DNA of 7,275 nt. Source: Thermoplasmata archaeon (GTDB lineage: Archaea; Thermoplasmatota; Thermoplasmata; Lutacidiplasmatales; UBA184). The translations under genes were made by a program, and so were the position numbers. The stretch is from assembly GCA_030037035.1 (NCBI GenBank), contig JASHSA010000125.1:1-7275 (forward strand). Direction: 5' to 3'. The stretch's first letter is position 1. The number at the start of each line of letters is the position of its first letter. Below the pieces are notes generated by a model. The model was not told the origin of the DNA and made no database searches. It worked only from the letters and a program-made list of their open reading frames with translations. This document shows positions 1-5,275 of the stretch, piece after piece.

Positions 1-1
1 G

Positions 2-868
2 ATCCTGCTCGCCGCCGGGACGTGTCTCGGGCTCGCCGTCTGGTTGCACGCGGACGCGGCGACGATCGGGCGCTCAAGGCTCGCGCTCTGGACGCTCGCT
101 GCCGCCTTGGGCGTCACTCTCGGGGGAGGAGGCATCGCCCTGACGCTCGTCGACGACTCCGAGGCCCCGGCCCCTAGCGCGGACCCCGACCAGGTGCTGG
201 TACCGCGTGCGGAGTGGGAGCTCTGGCATCAGGGCGCGACGACCCCCGAATCCGCCCCAGAGGCTCCCTGGTCGGAGGGGCTGCCGGAAGATCAAGCGGA
301 GGAGGGGGAGACGGAGATGGAAGCCGAGCCGCCCGCTCCGACCGCGGTCACGCCCGCCGTCGACCCCTCGTTGGTCCGGGCAGCCAGCGCCGAGATCCTT
401 GCCGAGGCAGCCCCTGCCGTCCGGGGGGTCCCTCCGACGGCGGCGAGCGCCGACGCCGCTCCGTCGGCCGCTTCGAGCCTGAACCGCTCGGCCGGGCCGC
501 CTCCGCCCTCGCCCCCGAAGGCGTCGACCCCGCTCCGAACCAGCGCGCCGTCGTCGCCCGTCCAAGTCGCTCCTCCGCCTCCGGTCTGGCAGGAGGAGCC
601 GATGCGAGAGCTCGAATCGGTCCTCGCCGAGCTCCAGAGCAGCGTGGCCGCATCGGCCCCGAAGTCGGCACTTCGTGGCCCCCCGCCCCGCAAGGAGAGC
701 GCTCCTCGCAGGGAGAGCTGCGTAGGCTGCGGGGCCTCCGTCGCCGCGTATTCCGAGCAGACCTGCATCGTCTGCGATCGCTCGCTGTGCGACGCCTGCC
801 TCGAGCGCAGCGTCGCCGACGGTCGCCCTGCGGTCTGCCCCCACTGCCAACCCCCCAGGGTCGACTGA
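2..868 (+). CDS. Membrane protein with C-terminal four-CxxC zinc finger (5' end cut off by window)
   Basis: The reading frame is open from base 2 to the TGA at 866-868 (288 residues visible), so the gene begins upstream. A TTG at 44 could be called a start, but the residues before it form a hydrophobic stretch (about 1-14, L-L-A-A-G...L-A-V-W) that looks like a real membrane segment. A second hydrophobic segment follows at about 27-49. The pattern W-x-x-x-D-A...L-W-T-L-A between them resembles the two-helix N-terminus of PLDc_N-type small membrane proteins; this is a weak resemblance. Residues about 50-210 are a low-complexity Pro/Ala/Ser/Glu linker with one short charged helix (about 195-215). 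The C-terminus has eight Cys in four pairs: C240/C243, C255/C258, C263/C266, C279/C282, spacing C-x2-C-x11-C-x2-C-x4-C-x2-C-x12-C-x2-C, which should bind two zinc ions in a RING/FYVE-like cross-brace or a double ribbon. The finger is probably cytosolic. Function unknown; protein or nucleic-acid binding is a guess. Confidence 0.75.
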   Translation: MLLAAGTCLGLAVWLHADAATIGRSRLALWTLAAALGVTLGGGGIALTLVDDSEAPAPSADPDQVLVPRAEWELWHQGATTPESAPEAPWSEGLPEDQAEEGETEMEAEPPAPTAVTPAVDPSLVRAASAEILAEAAPAVRGVPPTAASADAAPSAASSLNRSAGPPPPSPPKASTPLRTSAPSSPVQVAPPPPVWQEEPMRELESVLAELQSSVAASAPKSALRGPPPRKESAPRRESCVGCGASVAAYSEQTCIVCDRSLCDACLERSVADGRPAVCPHCQPPRVD

Positions 869-882
869 ACCGATCGGCCCGC

Positions 883-926
883 CCCCGGTCTCCGGGGTAT
901 CGCTCCTTGGCGGGCCAAGGGCCCGC
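883..926 (+). terminator. Two tandem GC-rich hairpins after the zinc-finger gene
   Basis: The first is CCCCGG-TCT-CCGGGG at 883-897 (6-bp stem, 3-nt loop). The second is GCGGGCC-AAG-GGCCCGC at 910-926 (7-bp stem, 3-nt loop). They lie 15 and 42 nt after the stop codon of the upstream gene and before the TATA-like element of the next one, so they fit a transcript 3' end. Neither has the T-run that archaeal intrinsic termination normally uses, so mRNA stabilisation is an alternative. In DNA this GC-rich some hairpins occur by chance. Confidence 0.35.
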
Positions 927-950
927 GACCGGTAGGGCGCATCGGGGAGC

Positions 951-957
951 GTATACG
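951..957 (+). promoter_or_regulatory. TATA-like box for the VOC gene
   Basis: GTATACG is an AT-richer island in otherwise very GC-rich intergenic DNA. Its centre is about 26 nt before the GTG at 980, which is the usual archaeal distance from TATA box to transcription start. This would make the mRNA leaderless and agrees with the absence of a Shine-Dalgarno sequence before the GTG. It is a single weak match, judged by position as much as by sequence. Confidence 0.4.
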
Positions 958-979
958 GTCCTCCGGCCTCGCCAGCGTC

Positions 980-1369
980 GTGAGCGAGGTGGTCGACGGG
1001 CTTCACGCCGTCAGCGTCCACATCCGGGATGTCGCCGCCGCCCGGATCTTCTACCGTGACGTCCTCGGCCTCAAGGAGCTCCTGTTCGACGTGAAGGCGA
1101 ACCGTCTCGTCTTCGCGCTCCCCGGTACGTCGACCCTCCTGACGATGCACGCCCAAGGACCGGGGGAGCACGGCCGTGAGGCGGGAACCGTCTCCGGCCT
1201 CGTCTTCCACCACCCCGACCCGGCGGGGGCGTGCCGGGAGATCGCCCGGCGCGGGGGGACGGTGACCGGGGCGCCCGAGGTCGTCGAGAGCTCCGTCGGG
1301 AGCTTCGTCCGTGCCGTCATCGCCGACCCGGACGGCAACGAGTTCCTCCTGACGAACCAGACCGACTGA
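980..1369 (+). CDS. VOC (glyoxalase/bleomycin-resistance fold) family protein
   Basis: This 129-residue cytosolic protein has the size of a two-module VOC protein. Module one starts at L8-H9 and carries the hallmark D17...A-R-I-F-Y-R-D-V-L-G-L (about 21-31). Module two begins near 70 and ends in the typical D116-P-D-G-N120 turn plus the final strand F-L-L. Known family members are lyases, isomerases, dioxygenases or drug-binding proteins. By motif alignment only the first metal ligand position (H9) is filled: the second falls on T55, the third on G73 and the last on L123/L124, where glyoxalase I-type enzymes use Glu or His. H57, H77 and H78 are near but out of register. It may be a ligand-binding or non-metal member, or may use a different ligand set. 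The GTG at 980 has no Shine-Dalgarno; a second GTG at 989 is possible, but the TATA spacing favours 980. Substrate unknown; transcribed alone by appearance. Confidence 0.88.
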   Translation: MSEVVDGLHAVSVHIRDVAAARIFYRDVLGLKELLFDVKANRLVFALPGTSTLLTMHAQGPGEHGREAGTVSGLVFHHPDPAGACREIARRGGTVTGAPEVVESSVGSFVRAVIADPDGNEFLLTNQTD

Positions 1370-1677
1370 CCGCTCCGGCCTGTCGGGGTCGGCCGCACCG
1401 CTCTCGCTTCGGCGGACGCCGTGCTCGACGCCGCGCCGGCCCCAGCTGCGCTCTACGGCCGGAGGAGTGGAACTGTCGCAGTCTGCGCCCGCTGGCCGGG
1501 CATGTCGCTTGGCTCGCCCTGGGCTGAGGCGTTCAGAGCCCTCGAAGGATGAATCACGGCGCGCAACCTCATCGGCCGCGAACGCAAGGTGGGCCATCGT
1601 GGACCGCCCCACCGCGTGGCGGCGGCGAGGCGGAGGAGCCCCGCAAGGCTGATGGGACGCGGGCCATACAGGAGAGC
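1370..1677. other. Intergenic region without a convincing gene
   Basis: About 300 bases separate the VOC stop from the proposed thermopsin start. Open frames cross it on both strands, but they are Arg/Pro/Gly-rich with no recognisable motif. The thermopsin frame itself is open back to an ATG at 1549, but the 43 codons from there to 1677 have a much more mixed third position (many A/T) than the gene body, where nearly every codon ends in C or G, so I read them as leader DNA. An ATAC island at 1666-1669 lies about 23 nt before the TTG at 1690 and could be a weak TATA element. CCACCGCGTGG at 1609-1619 occurs again upstream of the minus-strand gene (6869-6879). Confidence 0.5.
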
Positions 1678-1695
1678 GTGCAAGCTCGCTTGCAC
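1678..1695. promoter_or_regulatory. 18-bp dyad (perfect 8-bp inverted repeat) at the thermopsin start
   Basis: The sequence GTGCAAGC-TC-GCTTGCAC is a perfect 8-bp inverted repeat with a 2-bp centre. It begins on the proposed GTG start codon, directly after an AGGAGAG purine run (1670-1676), and includes the in-frame TTG at 1690. The symmetry and size fit an operator for a dimeric helix-turn-helix repressor near the transcription start, or an mRNA hairpin hiding the start codon. No regulator is encoded in view, so the role is inferred from symmetry and position only. Confidence 0.45.
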
Positions 1696-4600
1696 CCACG
1701 GCCGACCCGCCGTGCCGTCGTCCTCCTCGCGGTCGCGCTCTTGGTCGCCGGCGGGGCGGCGACGCTGCCGGGGAAGGCCGTCCCGACCTCTACGTCGGCG
1801 ACCTCCGTTTCCGCCGGCGGAGCCGGCGCGGGCGTGAACTCGAGCGAGCTGGCCTCCGTCAGCACACCAGAGTCCGTCGCCACGACCGGACTCGCGACCA
1901 CCAGCCTCGCGGAGCCGACCTCGGCGTGCCTTGCGGGCTCAGGGAGCTCGGGTGGGTCGTCGCCGCCGCAAGGGATCGAATCCGCCGCTTCCGGCACGAA
2001 TTCGACGTCCTTCCCGAACGCCACGCTGTCCTCCGACGGGTCGACGAACCCGTTCGAGTCGGTGGTCGAGGACCTGGAGGGTCCGTCGGCGTCCCCTAGC
2101 GTCTGTCCGAGCGAGATCTTTCCACCGCACGCTCCGGCCTCTCCGGCCGAGGTCTCCCGCGCCAGCGCCTCGGGGGCGGTCTCCCCGCTCTACCTCGGGG
2201 AGCCCGCTCCGATCGGCCTCGCGGACTACGGGCTCTCCGAGGGTCCGGGCGGGGCCGTGGAGTCTTCGGTGCTCCGGACGACGAGCGTCCGGGGATCGGT
2301 CGACGCGAACTCCACGGGGATCCGCAACCTCGACCTCGGCAGCGAGGGGCCGGACGGGTTCGCGATCCAGCTGGACGCGGTGATCACCGACGTCGACCTC
2401 TTCGGGCAGACCTCCGCGCCCCGAGGGCCGCTCGAGGGGACGCCGTACGAGTTCTGGGCCCAGAACGTGGTCGTCTACTATCCGGCCGAGCACTACATGG
2501 TCCTGGAGACGAACCTCTGGAACTTCTCCGGCAACGTCCCGCTGATCTGGGCGATCTACTCGCACGGGCCCCGGGGCCAGATCCTGGACGACGACGTCTA
2601 CGTCGCCAGCCTGCCGATCGCGACGCCGATCACCTATCCGTTCGACCTGACGCTCTTCCTCAACTCCACGGTCGCCGACGGGCGGCAGGGCGTCGAGTTC
2701 TCCGTCCAGCTCAGCGGCCCGGGGGAGTCGTTCAGCAAGCCGTACGACTATGTCGTCTTCAACTCGATGCCGGCCGACGGTGCCGGGGCGACGACCGCCG
2801 CGTCGTTCACGGCCGACGGGAGCGCGTACAACCCGGTCGGCCTGCCGAACGACTTCGAGCTCGACCTCGGGGGTACCGGGGGCGGCAGCCAGGCCGACCT
2901 CGTCGCGGCGGACGCCCAGCTCGGGCTCGCCTACTGGAACGCTTCGGCCCGAGGGGGACGGGGCGGGTACCTCTCGGTCCCCTCCGCGTTCTCGTTCGGC
3001 AGCGAGACCGGCGAGACGGCGGTCGGGGCGAACGTCGCCTGGAGCGATGCCCCGGGAGGGGTCGCGGGACTCTCGACCTACGCCACCGTGACGACCGGCC
3101 CGAGCATCCTCACCGGGCTCTGGAACGCGAGCGGCGCCGAAGGGGCGTTCCCGGTGACGATCGACGCCACGCCGTCGAACGCCTTCGAGATCGTGACCCC
3201 GGTCGGCAGCGACCTATGGCCGAACGGCACGCCGGAAGCGGCGATCGCCCCGACCGTGACGACCTCCACGCTCTGGCTCGCTCCCGGAAGCTACCGCCTG
3301 AAGACCGAGCTGAGCGGATTCGCGCCCAGCGAGACGTCGCTCGACGTCACCGGCCCGATGACGATCGACGTCCGCCTCACGTCGGACCAGGGTCTCGGGA
3401 TCTACACCCCGCTCTGGGCGTGGGAGAACTCGCAGATCGCCGCCCTCTCGACGTCGGGCGCCGGGACCCCGACGTCACCGTACGTGATCGAGAACAGCGA
3501 ACCGGCCGCCCTCCCGTCGACGTTCGGCCTCTACAACGACTACGGCTACGCGGTCTACCCGGGCGTCCTGCTGGTGGGAACCACCGCGACGACGGAGTTC
3601 CGCGAGCCGGCGTCGTTCCTGACCGACACGAACACGACCCAGTATACCGGCCCCGTGACCCTCCCCGCGACGAACAGTCTCGCGTTCTGGTTCGACAACG
3701 TGAGCGGCGTCGCGCTGGTCGACGGCACGTTCGGCCCCTGGTCGGCGCAGCCCCAGAGCTCGACGGTCGGACCGGCGGCCGTCGCGTTCGTCGGCTCGGA
3801 GGGGAACCTCATCGCCGGGAACACGTTCCCGGGCCGTGGGGTCACCGACCTCGTGCTGTGGCCCGGCGGGCCGTTCTTCTCGCCGGCGAACGTCACCGGC
3901 GGCTCGAACATCGTCTGGGGGAACACGTTCGAACTGGGCGGGAGCTCCGACGGCCAGAGCTACACCGACAGTCTCGGCCTGGCCCTCGGCGAGCCGCACG
4001 ACCTCGTCTACAACAACCGCTTCGAGCTGAAGGAGCAACCGACCGCCCGATACTCCGGCGGGATCCCCTACGGCGGCGTCGACGCGTTCGAGTTCACGTC
4101 GGCCGAGTACCCCCTCTCGGACGCCCAGCTCTCGAGCGTCCGCTGGAACATCACTCCCGAGCCGGCGTCGGCCGTCAACTACGCCCCCGGCTTCCCCACG
4201 CTCCCGCTCACCGGGAGCGTCGTCGGAGGCTCGACGCAGGGCGGCAACTCCTGGTGGGACTACGGGCTTGCCTCGAACCCGTACGGCACGCTCCCGTTCG
4301 ACGAGAACCTGACGACGCCGTTCATCCCGGTCGGCGGCGACTACGCCCCGCTGCTCACCGCCCCGCTCTCGCCGGTCGTCCTGAGCGTCTCGGGCCTCCA
4401 CGCCGACAAGCTCTGGCACCTCGTGCTGACGAACTCCTCGGGACCGCTCAACTTCTCGAAGTACTCCCCGCTCGACAACGCCACGGTCGGAGCGTCGAGC
4501 CGGACGATCGACCTCCCGAACGGCACGTACACCTACCTGATCACGGGACCCCACGGCTACCGCTGGGGCTCCGGCTCGCTCGCGCCGGCGGGACTCCTGA

Positions 4601-5172
4601 CGGTGAGCGGCTCCCCGCTTCGGGAGACGCTCGAGTTCGTCTCCGGTCACACGCCGACGGCGACGTTCCGGGAGGCCGGCCTAGGCCAGGGCAGCGGCGA
4701 CGTCTGGTGCGCCGAACTCGAGGGATGGGCGAAGTGCGCGCGGGCGCCGACCGGTATCCGCTTCGCCAACCTTACCCCGGAGGCGCGGTTCGGGGGCTCG
4801 TATCTCTACTCCGTGCCGCCCCCGGTCCCCGGAGTGACCACGCGGGTGAGCGTCGGCGGGACGAAGGGCTCGGCGAACGGCGCCCTCACGGCCGGACACG
4901 GCTGGACGGTCCAGGTGCGGTTCACCGCGCTGTTCGCGGTCACGTTCACCGAGCAAGGGATCCCCGTGAACTTCCAGCGGTGGTCGATCACGATCGCGGG
5001 CAAGACCCTCTCGAACGAATCCGGCCACAGCATCGTCTTCGAGCTGCCGACGGGTCGACACACGTACCGCGTCGCGACCGAGGCCGGCTACAAGCCCCGG
5101 GGGAGCAAGTCCGGCACGGTGAACGTGCACGGTGCCCCGGCGCTGGTCATAGTCCAGTTCGAGCTCGAGTAG
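1678..5172 (+). CDS. Secreted multidomain thermopsin-family (peptidase A5) protease with beta-helix and beta-domain tail
   Basis: With the GTG at 1678 the protein has 1164 residues, far longer than the roughly 340-residue Sulfolobus thermopsin precursor. A signal peptide is clear: R11-R12 then a hydrophobic core (13-28). A Ser/Thr/Ala/Gly-rich segment (about 37-168) with C84 and C143 may be a propeptide or wall-spanning linker. The thermopsin domain (about 170-455) shows family features in order: P-A-P-I-G-L-A-D-Y-G near 177, F-W-A-Q-N at 259-263, N-L-W-N-F-S, L-G-G-T-G-G-G-S at 397-404, then Y-W-N and F-G-S-E-T. A PEGA-like sandwich (about 490-570), a NosD-like right-handed beta-helix (about 572-899, ending in N-S-W-W-D-Y and G-G-D-Y-A-P-L) and three F-T-E-x-G-L-P-type beta-domains (900-1164) follow. 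Thermopsins are acid endopeptidases; their catalytic residues are not firmly established, so activity is inferred from the fold. About 20 N-x-S/T sequons fit export and glycosylation. No C-terminal membrane anchor is visible. Alternative starts are ATG 1549 (43 unlikely extra residues) and TTG 1690. Confidence 0.88.
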   Translation: MQARLHPRPTRRAVVLLAVALLVAGGAATLPGKAVPTSTSATSVSAGGAGAGVNSSELASVSTPESVATTGLATTSLAEPTSACLAGSGSSGGSSPPQGIESAASGTNSTSFPNATLSSDGSTNPFESVVEDLEGPSASPSVCPSEIFPPHAPASPAEVSRASASGAVSPLYLGEPAPIGLADYGLSEGPGGAVESSVLRTTSVRGSVDANSTGIRNLDLGSEGPDGFAIQLDAVITDVDLFGQTSAPRGPLEGTPYEFWAQNVVVYYPAEHYMVLETNLWNFSGNVPLIWAIYSHGPRGQILDDDVYVASLPIATPITYPFDLTLFLNSTVADGRQGVEFSVQLSGPGESFSKPYDYVVFNSMPADGAGATTAASFTADGSAYNPVGLPNDFELDLGGTGGGSQADLVAADAQLGLAYWNASARGGRGGYLSVPSAFSFGSETGETAVGANVAWSDAPGGVAGLSTYATVTTGPSILTGLWNASGAEGAFPVTIDATPSNAFEIVTPVGSDLWPNGTPEAAIAPTVTTSTLWLAPGSYRLKTELSGFAPSETSLDVTGPMTIDVRLTSDQGLGIYTPLWAWENSQIAALSTSGAGTPTSPYVIENSEPAALPSTFGLYNDYGYAVYPGVLLVGTTATTEFREPASFLTDTNTTQYTGPVTLPATNSLAFWFDNVSGVALVDGTFGPWSAQPQSSTVGPAAVAFVGSEGNLIAGNTFPGRGVTDLVLWPGGPFFSPANVTGGSNIVWGNTFELGGSSDGQSYTDSLGLALGEPHDLVYNNRFELKEQPTARYSGGIPYGGVDAFEFTSAEYPLSDAQLSSVRWNITPEPASAVNYAPGFPTLPLTGSVVGGSTQGGNSWWDYGLASNPYGTLPFDENLTTPFIPVGGDYAPLLTAPLSPVVLSVSGLHADKLWHLVLTNSSGPLNFSKYSPLDNATVGASSRTIDLPNGTYTYLITGPHGYRWGSGSLAPAGLLTVSGSPLRETLEFVSGHTPTATFREAGLGQGSGDVWCAELEGWAKCARAPTGIRFANLTPEARFGGSYLYSVPPPVPGVTTRVSVGGTKGSANGALTAGHGWTVQVRFTALFAVTFTEQGIPVNFQRWSITIAGKTLSNESGHSIVFELPTGRHTYRVATEAGYKPRGSKSGTVNVHGAPALVIVQFELE
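4375..5169 (+). repeat. Three diverged C-terminal beta-domains of the thermopsin protein
   Basis: These are protein-level repeats of about 80-93 residues, bounded roughly at nt 4375-4653, 4654-4926 and 4927-5169. Each opens with a strand plus an [E/S]-x-G-[LI] turn (V-S-G-L-H, F-R-E-A-G-L, F-T-E-Q-G-I-P). The first and third go on to a W-x-[IL] strand and a hairpin near [LP]-x-G-x-[YH]-x-Y (L-P-N-G-T-Y-T-Y, L-P-T-G-R-H-T-Y), and both close with a G-x-V-x-V/V-x-F pattern. The second is the most diverged and carries a Cys pair, C1011 and C1020, around a Trp. The domain is of the type common in Thermoplasmatota secreted proteins and is probably an adhesive or spacer module. Confidence 0.6.
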
Positions 5173-5177
5173 CGGTG

Positions 5178-5198
5178 CGCCGTCGCAGGTCGACGGCG
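5178..5198 (+). terminator. Hairpin just after the thermopsin stop codon
   Basis: CGCCGTCG-CAGGT-CGACGGCG is a perfect 8-bp stem with a 5-nt loop starting 6 nt after the TAG at 5170-5172. It is well placed to fold at the 3' end of the thermopsin mRNA. It has no following T-run; GGGTTAAACCC (5207-5217) comes next. It may therefore protect the 3' end or block readthrough rather than be a classical archaeal terminator. Confidence 0.45.
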
Positions 5199-5231
5199 GG
5201 ACCGCGGGTTAAACCCAGCAGGCTCGACCCC

Positions 5232-5249
5232 GGAGCGCCGGAGCGCTCC
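5232..5249 (-). terminator. Hairpin after the stop of the minus-strand repeat protein
   Basis: GGAGCGC-CGGA-GCGCTCC forms a perfect 7-bp stem with a 4-nt loop and can fold from either strand. It is 27 nt downstream of the minus-strand stop (5276-5278), so together with the 5178-5198 hairpin it gives each convergent gene its own 3' structure. No U-tract is visible on either strand, so its action as a terminator is inferred. Confidence 0.4.
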
Positions 5250-5275
5250 CTGCCCGCCCCTGAGCCTGCGCTCGC

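Noticed and set aside
1549..1677. N-terminal extension of the thermopsin gene from ATG 1549
   Set aside because: The added 43 residues would push the signal peptide far from the N-terminus, and codon-position-3 bias is much weaker than in the gene body. Not fully excluded.
74..1699. Long minus-strand open frame (541 codons) across the zinc-finger and VOC genes
   Set aside because: It is Arg/Gly/Asp-rich with no domain or hydrophobic core and lies antisense to two genes with clear motifs; such frames are expected in very GC-rich coding DNA.
1702..1740. Tat-type signal on the thermopsin protein (T-R-R-A-V-V)
   Set aside because: The twin arginines are present, but the rest of the Tat consensus (F-L-K) is not, and archaeal thermopsins are normally Sec exported.
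3475..4650. Minus-strand open frame of 391 codons opposite the thermopsin beta-helix
   Set aside because: Arg/Val/Glu-rich shadow with no recognisable feature, fully inside a supported gene.
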